A DNA stretch of 5,720 nt, from positions 1 to 5,720 of the forward strand of contig JBBRYK010000122.1 in the NCBI GenBank assembly GCA_038237665.1, read 5' to 3'. Position numbers and translations under genes: made by a program. Positions 1-5,423 of the stretch are shown here, piece after piece. How positions within the stretch are numbered: the stretch's first letter is position 1; the number at the start of each line of letters is the position of its first letter. Origin of the DNA: JBBRYK01 sp038237665 (lineage in GTDB: Bacteria > Actinomycetota > Thermoleophilia > Gaiellales > Gaiellaceae). The notes below the pieces were generated by a model. It worked only from the letters and a program-made list of their open reading frames with translations. It had not been told where the DNA came from and did not search any database.

Positions 1-176
1 AGGCCGGGGTCCTGCTGATCGACCACAACATGGCCCTGGTCATGGATGTGTGCGACCGGATCCAGGTGCTCGACCAGGGCCGGACGCTGGCGGAAGGCAC
101 CCCTGCGGAGGTCCGCGGCAACCTCGACGTGACGGCGGCCTACCTCGGGGAGGCGCCGGTCATGGAGGCCCAGTGA
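1..176 (+). CDS. livG: ABC transporter ATP-binding protein, LivG type (3' end only)
   Basis: This is the last 57 codons of a nucleotide-binding subunit of a branched-chain amino-acid type ABC importer; the 5' part lies before the window. The reading frame begins at base 3 and ends at TGA 174-176. The visible part starts just before the H-loop: GVLLIDHNMALVMDVCDR, where the His after Ile-Asp is the switch histidine that contacts the ATP gamma-phosphate. It continues through the strand IQVLDQG and the LivG-type tail motif LAEGTPAEV, followed by a short end with AAYLG. Walker A, Walker B and the signature motif are all outside the window. The IDHNM form of the H-loop separates it from the downstream LivF-type subunit, which has VEQ at this place. 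It overlaps the next gene by 4 bp (GTGA), so the two ATPases are probably translationally coupled and form a heterodimer on the cytoplasmic face. Specificity within the HAAT family cannot be read from this piece. Confidence 0.9.
   Translation, partial: AGVLLIDHNMALVMDVCDRIQVLDQGRTLAEGTPAEVRGNLDVTAAYLGEAPVMEAQ
164..168 (+). promoter_or_regulatory. Ribosome binding site for livF
   Basis: GGAGG lies inside the end of livG, 4 nt before GTG 173 and 13 nt before the in-frame ATG 182. The spacing to ATG 182 is too long for a good site, which, with the GTGA overlap, favours GTG 173 as the livF start. Confidence 0.5.
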
Positions 177-898
177 CGGCGATGCTCGAGCTGAAAGGGC
201 TGGAGGTCCGCTACGGCTCCGTGCCCGCGGTGCGCGCCCTGAATCTCCTGATCGAGCAGGGAGAGATCGTCGGTCTGATCGGCCCGAACGGCGCCGGCAA
301 GTCGACGACGCTGCACGCGATCATGGGCCTCGTCCCCGCGCACGCGGGCGAGATCCGCCTTCGCGCCAAGTCGATCCGGGGACGCGCGCCGGAGGCGGTG
401 GCGCGCTCGGGCGTCGCGCTCGTGCCCGAGGGACGCCGAATCTACGCGAACCTCACGGTCGCAGAGAATCTCCAGCTCGGACTAGCGGCCCGGCGGTCGG
501 AGAACGGCGCCGACCTCGAGCAAGATCTCGCCTGGGTTCACGAGCTCTTCCCGATCGTTTCGGAGTTTGCGCAGCGGGCGGCCGGGTCGCTGTCCGGGGG
601 CCAGCAGCAGCAGCTCGCGATCGCGCGGGCGCTCGTCGCCCGTCCGGACGTTCTGCTGCTGGACGAGCCGTCGCTCGGCCTCGCACCGCAGCTCGTGGAC
701 GTCGTCTTCCAGGCGCTCGCCAAGATCCGGGAGCGCGGCGTGACCGTCCTCCTCGTCGAGCAGCGAGCGCAGCGAACCGTCGCCTTCGCCGACCGCACCC
801 ACATACTCGCGAACGGCGAGCTCACGACGACGCTCTCGCCCGCAAACGCGGACGACACCGAGCGGATGATCGCGGCGTACCTGGGAGCTCGAACGTGA
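173..898 (+). CDS. livF: ABC transporter ATP-binding protein, LivF type
   Basis: Second ATPase subunit of the HAAT importer, 241 aa from GTG 173 or 238 aa from ATG 182; E. coli LivF is about the same length. Seen in order (GTG numbering): an N-terminal strand MLELKGLEVRYG, Walker A GPNGAGKST at 37-45, the LivF-type Q-loop region LVPEGRRIYANLTVAENL at 83-100, signature LSGGQ at 140-144, Walker B VLLLDE at 160-165 followed by PSLGLAP, and VEQ at 195-197 where LivG-type subunits have a His. That Gln is usual for LivF, so the His is supplied by a different motif in the partner subunit. Four glutamines in a row follow the SGG of the signature, where many relatives have GGEQQ. GTG 173 is chosen because it gives the same 4-bp GTGA overlap as the next junction and has GGAGG just upstream. 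An open frame extends back to position 50, but that stretch is inside livG. It should hydrolyse ATP at the membrane to drive uptake through the LivH/LivM pair. Confidence 0.95.
   Translation: MTAMLELKGLEVRYGSVPAVRALNLLIEQGEIVGLIGPNGAGKSTTLHAIMGLVPAHAGEIRLRAKSIRGRAPEAVARSGVALVPEGRRIYANLTVAENLQLGLAARRSENGADLEQDLAWVHELFPIVSEFAQRAAGSLSGGQQQQLAIARALVARPDVLLLDEPSLGLAPQLVDVVFQALAKIRERGVTVLLVEQRAQRTVAFADRTHILANGELTTTLSPANADDTERMIAAYLGART
883..887 (+). promoter_or_regulatory. Ribosome binding site for livH
   Basis: GGGAG inside the end of livF, 7 nt before GTG 895. The spacing is good and supports GTG as the true start, overlapping the livF stop TGA 896-898. Confidence 0.6.
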
Positions 899-1800
899 CG
901 ACGATCCAGACCCTGATCGACGCCACCGCTCTCGGCTCGGTCTACGCGCTGATGGCGGTCGGGATCGGGCTCGTGTTCGGGGTGCTCCGGCTCGTCAACT
1001 TCGCCTACGGGCAGCTGATCATGGCCGGCGCGTACACCCTCGCTCTGACGAACGGCTGGACACCGATCGCCAGCATCGTCCTCTGCTTCGCGGTCGTGAT
1101 CGGGCTGACCATGACGATGGAGGTCGTTGCGTTCCGGCCGCTGCGCAACGCCTCGCCGGCCGCGATGCTCGTCGCGACCTTTGCAATCAGCTTCCTGCTC
1201 CAGAGCATCGCCCTGCTCAAGTTCGGAGCGCTCGGCAAGCCGGTCGCCACACTGACGGGCCTGAACCGGCCGATCGCCGACGGTGCGCTGATCGTCCGCT
1301 GGATCTGGATCGTGGCGATCCTCGTTGCCGCCTTCACGCTCGGGGCGCTCCTCCTGCTCCTCAACCGGACGTCGCTCGGCCTGCACATGCGCGCGGCCGC
1401 GGCCGACTTCCGGACGGCGCGGCTACTCGGGGTGCGGGCGAACCGCGTGATCTCGGGCGCCGTTCTCCTCTCCGGCGTCCTGGCGGCAGCCGTCGCCGTG
1501 ATCATCACCGCGGAGCAGCCCTTCGTCACCTCCGACTTCGCGCTGCGGGACACGATCATCGTCCTCGTCGGCGTCGTCGTCGGCGGGATCGACCGCCTCT
1601 GGAGCGCCACATTGGGCGGGTTCGCGATGGGCTTCGTGACGGGCGCGCTGGGCGGCTTCTTGCCGAGCACGGGCGACTGGCCCTTCACGAGCAGCGTCTA
1701 CCTCGACTCCGCGGTCTTCGTGCTGGTCATCCTCGTCCTGCTCGTGCGCCCGGGCGGGCTCTTCGTCTCCCGCGGCCAGCGCGTGGTCGAGCGGGTATGA
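895..1800 (+). CDS. livH: Branched-chain amino-acid type ABC transporter permease, LivH type
   Basis: Integral membrane permease, 301 aa, within the usual 290-310 aa for LivH. The N-terminus carries the family hallmark: LGSVYALMAVGIGLVFGVLR (13-32) then NFAYGQLIMAGAY (35-47). Next come FRPLR (80-84), several hydrophobic segments (about 57-79, 88-109, 134-156, 185-206, 219-232, 236-255, 269-286), and the cytoplasmic EAA-like loop RTSLGLHMRAAAADFRTARL at 158-177, followed by LLGVRANRV, which docks on the ATPases. It ends with LVRPGGLF, typical of the family. The start is GTG 895, overlapping the livF stop in GTGA, with GGGAG 7 nt upstream. The stop TGA 1798-1800 overlaps the livM ATG. The protein should pair with LivM to form the translocation pore. 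The substrate is not deducible: the HAAT family covers branched-chain amino acids and also urea and short amides. Confidence 0.94.
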   Translation: MTTIQTLIDATALGSVYALMAVGIGLVFGVLRLVNFAYGQLIMAGAYTLALTNGWTPIASIVLCFAVVIGLTMTMEVVAFRPLRNASPAAMLVATFAISFLLQSIALLKFGALGKPVATLTGLNRPIADGALIVRWIWIVAILVAAFTLGALLLLLNRTSLGLHMRAAAADFRTARLLGVRANRVISGAVLLSGVLAAAVAVIITAEQPFVTSDFALRDTIIVLVGVVVGGIDRLWSATLGGFAMGFVTGALGGFLPSTGDWPFTSSVYLDSAVFVLVILVLLVRPGGLFVSRGQRVVERV

Positions 1801-2837
1801 AGCGCGCACGCTCGGCCTCGGAGTTGCTCGGCCCGGTCGCCCTGATCGCACTGACGGGCGTGGTCGGAAGCCTCCTGGGGCACGTGCGGGCGATCGAGTT
1901 CATCGACGCCCTTGTCTCCGTGGCGACCGTGGTCGCGCTGTACGTCTTCGTCGGCAACTCGGGCGTCCTCTCGTTCGGTCAGATCAGCTTCTTCATCGTC
2001 GGGGCCTATGCGGCCGGCGAGCTGACGGTGCCCGCCGACGCGAAGCCGAGCGTGCTGCCCGAGGTCTTCTCGATCATCCGGGACCACACGATCGGGAACG
2101 CGTGGTCGCTCGTGCTCGCTGCGGGGGTCGGGGCCGTCTTTGCGCTCCTGGTCGGCGTCCCGCTGATGCGGCTCTCCGGCCTCGCGGCGGGGATCGCCAC
2201 GTTCGCCGTGCTCGAGATCACCCACAACATCGTTCGCAACTGGGAGAACATCGGCCCCGGCCCGCTGACCCTCTCGACCGTGCCCGAGACGACCGACCTC
2301 TGGCAGGCGACCGTGGGAGCGATCGCGGTCGTCTGCGCCGCGTTTCTGTACCAGAGAAGCCGGCTCGGGCGGAAGCTCCGCGCCGCCCGCGAGGATCCGT
2401 TCGCCGCCGAGGCGGCCGGCATCGACATCCACCGCCAGCGCCTCTGGGCGTTCGTCCTCTCCGGGGCGCTGTCGGGGTTCGCCGGCGGCCTCTACGTCCA
2501 TTTCGCCGGGACGTTCAACGTCGAGAGCATCTATCTCGAGCTGACCTTCCTCACCCTGGCGATGCTCGTCGTCGGCGGCACGGGCAGCCTGCTGGGGGCC
2601 GTCGTCGGAGCGCTCGTCGTCAGCGGGCTCGACTCGTTCCTGTCCGACGCGGAGAACGGCGAGGTCAGCTGGCTCCACGCCACGGCCGGCACACGACTCG
2701 TCGCGGTCGCCGTCTTCATGGCCGCGGTGCTCATCTTCCTCCCCGGCGGGCTGACGGGCATCCGCGAGCTGAGGCTTCCGCGGAACCTCGGCCGCTTGCG
2801 TTTCTGGCGCCAGTTGGACGGCGGCCGGCCGGGCTAG
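1797..2837 (+). CDS. livM: Branched-chain amino-acid type ABC transporter permease, LivM type
   Basis: Second permease, 346 aa, in the usual LivM range. It starts at ATG 1797 in an ATGA overlap with livH; the Shine-Dalgarno is weak, so translation probably depends on coupling. Hallmarks: GNSGVLSFGQISFFIVGAY at 53-71 (the LivM counterpart of the LivH N-terminal motif), LRLSGLAAGIATFA-type segment around 124-137, the EAA-like loop RSRLGRKLRAAREDPFAAEA at 187-206 followed by AGIDIHRQRLWAFVLSGALS, and VVGGTGSLLGAVVGALVV at 258-275. The C-terminus has FLPGGLTG and a short basic tail. Many LivM proteins in other bacteria are fused to a LivG domain; this one is not. It is the last gene of the + strand block. 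Its stop TAG 2835-2837 sits in a CTAG that also holds the stop of the convergent grpB-like gene, so no intergenic terminator exists here. Confidence 0.94.
   Translation: MKRARSASELLGPVALIALTGVVGSLLGHVRAIEFIDALVSVATVVALYVFVGNSGVLSFGQISFFIVGAYAAGELTVPADAKPSVLPEVFSIIRDHTIGNAWSLVLAAGVGAVFALLVGVPLMRLSGLAAGIATFAVLEITHNIVRNWENIGPGPLTLSTVPETTDLWQATVGAIAVVCAAFLYQRSRLGRKLRAAREDPFAAEAAGIDIHRQRLWAFVLSGALSGFAGGLYVHFAGTFNVESIYLELTFLTLAMLVVGGTGSLLGAVVGALVVSGLDSFLSDAENGEVSWLHATAGTRLVAVAVFMAAVLIFLPGGLTGIRELRLPRNLGRLRFWRQLDGGRPG
2834..2837. other. Convergent stop codons sharing a CTAG palindrome
   Basis: The + strand livM ends with TAG at 2835-2837 and the - strand grpB-like gene ends with TAG read from 2836 to 2834. 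Both stops are inside the same four bases, within GCTAGC at 2833-2838. A 10-bp perfect palindrome AGCTCGAGCT follows at 2836-2845 and GGCCGGCC at 2823-2830 precedes it, but no hairpin with a T-tract is present on either side. Any transcription terminator must lie within coding sequence of the facing gene or be Rho-dependent. Confidence 0.85.
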
Positions 2838-3409
2838 CTCGAGCTCGGGTTGTTGCGGGCTCGGCCGAGGATCTCCTCGACGACGGCCGTCTTGGCGTCG
2901 GCGTACTCCTGGACGTACTTCCAGCTCCTCGCCGTCAGGTCGCGTTTGGCGCGCTCGTAGAGGTCGCGGTCGGCGTCGTTTCGGCGGAGCCAGTCGCGGA
3001 AGCGGAGCATGCGCTCGATCTCCTCGCACCCGGTCGAGAAGACGTGCAGGTTGACGTTCGTGTCCGGGCCCTTGAAGAGACGGTGCTCGAACCAGTCCGG
3101 CTCGCGGATGCGGAGGACGTAGCCCGCCGCCTCGAGCGCAGGGACGTAGGCGGGCTCGTCCGCCGAGTCGGCGACGACGAGGAGCAGGTCGATGATCGGC
3201 TTGGCGGCGAGACCCGGGACGGAGGTGGAGCCGACGTGCTCGAGCTGGAGCGCCCGCGGGCCGAGCGCTTCCTCGATCCGCGCCGCCTCGCGGCGGAAGA
3301 GCTCGGGCCAGGCAGGGTCGTAATCAGCGAGAAGAATCGGCGCGGCCAGAACGTCGGGCTCGCCGATCGTGGCGGCGCGGACCCGCTCCTCAAGCGACTC
3401 CTCCGTCAG
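2834..3409 (-). CDS. GrpB/UPF0157 family protein with probable CTG start
   Basis: A 191 aa protein of the GrpB family, a branch of the nucleotidyltransferase fold; the biochemical role of stand-alone members is not established. I translated the frame codon by codon and it is intact. Seen (numbering from CTG): an N-terminal lead TEESLEERVRAATIGEPD, the entry motif DYDPAWPELF at 29-38, the hallmark HVGSTSVPGLAAKPIIDLLL at 58-77, then GYVLRIREPDWFEHRLFKG, NVNLHVFSTG, ERMLRFRDWLR, and the C-terminal WKYVQEYADAKTAVVEEIL. No ATG, GTG or TTG occurs in this frame from about 3838 down to the first Met at 3010-3008, which is already two thirds into the domain. CTG 3409-3407 gives the expected family N-terminus and forms a CTGA overlap with the stop of the preceding gene, matching the ATGA/GTGA overlaps elsewhere. 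A weak GGAA lies 8 nt upstream (3421-3418). In some actinobacteria a GrpB domain is fused to dephospho-CoA kinase; here it stands alone. Family assignment is firm; the start is inference. Confidence 0.88.
   Translation of the reverse strand: MTEESLEERVRAATIGEPDVLAAPILLADYDPAWPELFRREAARIEEALGPRALQLEHVGSTSVPGLAAKPIIDLLLVVADSADEPAYVPALEAAGYVLRIREPDWFEHRLFKGPDTNVNLHVFSTGCEEIERMLRFRDWLRRNDADRDLYERAKRDLTARSWKYVQEYADAKTAVVEEILGRARNNPSSS
3406..3409 (-). promoter_or_regulatory. CTGA overlap: stop of M24 gene and likely CTG start of grpB-like gene
   Basis: On the - strand the bases read CTGA: TGA (3408-3406) ends the M24 homologue and CTG (3409-3407) opens the GrpB frame. With only the weak GGAA upstream, initiation would rely on ribosomes terminating at the TGA and restarting in place. 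Confidence 0.55.
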
Positions 3410-4515
3410 GGTCTCGTTTCCGATCCCGTGAAGATTTGGAGCGGCACGTCGGAGAACGGGACGCCGCCCTCGTCGGTGACCAGCCAGGTGTCCTGCATGT
3501 AGAGGCAGGTGCGCTCGTCGGGGGTGATCGCGTGCGGGTGCATGGACACGACCATGTTCGCCTGCAGCTCGACGTCGAAGCCCTCGCCGACCCGAGGGTG
3601 CTCGATCATCGTCATCCCGATCGAATGACCTGTGACGTGGCCGAGCGTGAAGCCGCGCTCGAGGAACGGCTTCGAGACCGCCGTGTGGACGTCGTGGGCC
3701 GTCGCTCCCGTCCGCATCGTCTTGCGCGCGGCCTCGGCGTACTCGAGGTAGGCGTCCATCGCCGAGCGGGTCTCCGCGTTCGGCTCGCCTGCGCAGATCG
3801 GGCGCGAGAACTCGACCCAGTGCCCGCCCGGCCCGGCGATCTCCAGACCGAACAGCACCAGGTCGTCCCGCTCGATGGGGCGGTCGTGCGACGGGAACTT
3901 GAACTCGGGGCTTGCCCCGCCCCGGCCGGTCAGGACCATGTCCATCGTCTCCCGAGCCGTTCCCTCGGCGGCGAAGAGCCGCTCGGCCTCGCCCATCAGC
4001 TCGGCCTCCGTCTTGCCGAGCTCGAAGGCCTCGAGGACGACCCAGAAGCCCTCCTCGTTGATGCGCATGCTCTCGCGCACCGACTCGAGCTCCTCGTCGC
4101 TCTTCACGGCTCGCGCGAGGTCAAACTGCTGGTCGAAGGGCACGGCCAGCTCGGCGATTGCCCGGTAGTCCCGCACCGGCATCACGTAGTCGAGCCCGTA
4201 GACGCCGATCCGGCCGTAGCCGCGGTCGCGGATCCACTCGCCGGGGTGCTCGGCGAACACCCGCTCCTCGATCCAGGTCTCGGAGTGGTCGCCGACCCAG
4301 CGCGCCTCGCGCGGGAAGACGACGGCCGGCTCACCGTCGACCGGGACGACGACGTAGGCATAGCGATGCAGGATGCGGAAGCCGGAGAGGTAGCGGACGG
4401 CGCCCTCGAAGCCGGTGTACTCGGAGCCCGCGACGACCACCGCATCGACACCCTCGCGCGCCCCTGCCTCCCGCACCGCGGCGAGCCGCCGCTCCCTTTC
4501 CGCTGCGCTCGTCAT
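3406..4515 (-). CDS. M24 (Xaa-Pro aminopeptidase/creatinase) family protein with non-canonical metal site
   Basis: A 369 aa protein with the two-domain architecture of the prolidase/creatinase family: an N-terminal creatinase_N-like domain (about 5-130), the linker FDLARAVKSDEELESVRESM (131-150) and a C-terminal pita-bread domain (150-365). In true M24 peptidases two metals are held by Asp, Asp, His, Glu, Glu. Aligning by motif, the first Asp (DxG) is Gly223 in LFGLEIAG, the second (D-I-T-R-T) is Glu235 in VEFSRP, the His is kept as His297 in TGHSIG, the first Glu (EP) is His326 in MVVSMHPHA, and the last Glu (EDT) is Gln341 in YMQDTWLVT. Four of five ligands are therefore changed. Creatinase, a metal-free relative, shares the GHS.G and MVVSM.P context. 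The protein may be a metal-free C-N hydrolase or use an altered metal site rather than being an aminopeptidase. No signal peptide is seen; it is likely cytoplasmic. The start ATG 4515-4513 overlaps the stop of the reductase gene (ATGA), and its stop overlaps the grpB-like gene. Confidence 0.88.
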   Translation of the reverse strand: MTSAAERERRLAAVREAGAREGVDAVVVAGSEYTGFEGAVRYLSGFRILHRYAYVVVPVDGEPAVVFPREARWVGDHSETWIEERVFAEHPGEWIRDRGYGRIGVYGLDYVMPVRDYRAIAELAVPFDQQFDLARAVKSDEELESVRESMRINEEGFWVVLEAFELGKTEAELMGEAERLFAAEGTARETMDMVLTGRGGASPEFKFPSHDRPIERDDLVLFGLEIAGPGGHWVEFSRPICAGEPNAETRSAMDAYLEYAEAARKTMRTGATAHDVHTAVSKPFLERGFTLGHVTGHSIGMTMIEHPRVGEGFDVELQANMVVSMHPHAITPDERTCLYMQDTWLVTDEGGVPFSDVPLQIFTGSETRP

Positions 4516-5423
4516 GACGTCCGTTCCAGGCCCTTGACCAGGGCGGTCAGCGTGCGGTTCAGCGGCGCATCCACACCGTTCCGCTCGCCGAAGGCGGCGA
4601 TGGCTCCGTTCAAGAAGTCGATCTCGGTCTCCCTTCCTGCCTCGATGTCCTGAAGCATGCTCGGCTTGTGGTCGTAGGCGACCTCCTTCTGCGCCGCGTA
4701 GTCGAACAGCTCCTCCGGGGACTTGTCCAGCACGATCCCCTGCGCGTCGGCGACGGCGCGGCCCTCGGCCATGACCGCCCAGGCGAGCTCGCGCGTCGGC
4801 GGCTCGGCGACGCGGCCGTGCGTCAGCCCGGTCAGGGCGGCGATCGCGTTCGAGGCGGCGTTGAAGATCAGCTTGCGCCACTGCGCGCCCCGCGCGTCCT
4901 CCAGGGCGACGGTCGGCATGCCCGCCCGGGTACAGGCGTCGGCGAGCTGCTGCACCGCGGCGAACGGCGCCGGGCTCGGCTCGAAGGGCCCGATGTGCGT
5001 GTCGCCCCGCGTGTCCCAGACGACGTGGCCCGGCCCGGCCAGGTGCCCGGCGGGGAAGGTCGTTCCCCTGATCACGGAGCGAACGTGCTCCGCGATCAGC
5101 TCCTCGTTGCCTGCCCCGTTCTGCACCGAGCAGACCGCGCCGCCCTCGAACGCCCCCGCGCAGGCGGCGACGGCAGAGGAAGTGGCCATCGACTTCGTCG
5201 CCACGACCCCGAAGTCGCAGGGCGGCAACTCGGCGGGATCCGACGTCGCCCGTAGCCGGCCGACCACGTCCCCGGCCCCGGAAAGCAGCAGCCCGTCCGA
5301 GTTGATCGCCGCGACATGCTCCTCCCAGAGGTCGTAGGCCCAGACCTCGACGTCGTCCAGCTGCGCGAGGTTGGCCGCGAAGAGCGAGCCGACCGCGCCG
5401 CACCCGACGACGCAGATCCTCAT
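4512..5423 (-). CDS. 2-dehydropantoate 2-reductase (ketopantoate reductase) family protein
   Basis: A complete 303 aa member of the PanE/ApbA family, which reduces 2-keto acids such as ketopantoate to the 2-hydroxy acid with NAD(P)H. Seen: N-terminal Rossmann motif GCGAVGS (7-13), the second beta strand VEVWAYD ending in Asp31, VVATKS (73-78) with Lys77, the family motif QNGAGNEE (101-108), the catalytic-lysine segment QWRKLIFNAASNAI with Lys184, and the C-terminal motif SMLQDIEAGRETEIDFLNGA with Glu267. These match the catalytic Lys/Glu and the Asn of E. coli PanE. Where PanE has an Arg for the NADPH 2'-phosphate, this protein has Asp31, which suggests NADH preference. The start ATG 5423-5421 overlaps the upstream paralogue's stop (ATGA) and has GGGAG 5 nt upstream. 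Because a second copy is adjacent and no other pantothenate gene is visible, a catabolic 2-hydroxyacid dehydrogenase role is as likely as pantothenate synthesis, so no panE symbol is given. Confidence 0.9.
   Translation of the reverse strand: MRICVVGCGAVGSLFAANLAQLDDVEVWAYDLWEEHVAAINSDGLLLSGAGDVVGRLRATSDPAELPPCDFGVVATKSMATSSAVAACAGAFEGGAVCSVQNGAGNEELIAEHVRSVIRGTTFPAGHLAGPGHVVWDTRGDTHIGPFEPSPAPFAAVQQLADACTRAGMPTVALEDARGAQWRKLIFNAASNAIAALTGLTHGRVAEPPTRELAWAVMAEGRAVADAQGIVLDKSPEELFDYAAQKEVAYDHKPSMLQDIEAGRETEIDFLNGAIAAFGERNGVDAPLNRTLTALVKGLERTS

Noticed and set aside
50..172. N-terminal extension of livF back to position 50
   Set aside because: This stretch encodes the LivG C-terminus in another frame, and LivF family proteins begin near MLEL; the extension has no homologous look.
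538..1386. Open frame (282 aa) on the - strand opposite livF and livH
   Set aside because: Low-complexity charged composition, antisense to two solid ABC transporter genes; a shadow frame.
2823..2850. Possible bidirectional intrinsic terminator from the palindromes around the convergent stops
   Set aside because: The palindromes are short and separate, extending either one gives mismatches at once, and there is no T-tract on either strand.
1698..3029. Long open frame (443 aa) on the - strand across livH end, livM and the end of the grpB-like gene
   Set aside because: It is antisense to clearly recognised membrane proteins, has the Arg/Asp/Glu/Pro-rich composition of a high-GC shadow frame, and shows no domain.
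3406..3421. Programmed frameshift making an M24-GrpB fusion protein
   Set aside because: The GrpB frame is open through the M24 stop, but I see no standard slippery heptamer or pseudoknot at the junction; reinitiation at CTGA is simpler.
2102..3502. Long open frame (466 aa) on the + strand spanning livM, the convergent junction and the grpB-like gene
   Set aside because: It is out of frame with livM and runs antisense in codon register to the GrpB frame; Arg-rich and without motifs, it is explained by GC-rich codon structure.
3436..4653. Open frame (405 aa) on the + strand opposite the M24 gene
   Set aside because: It is a mirror frame of a strongly supported coding sequence, rich in Val, Arg, Asp and His with no recognisable domain.
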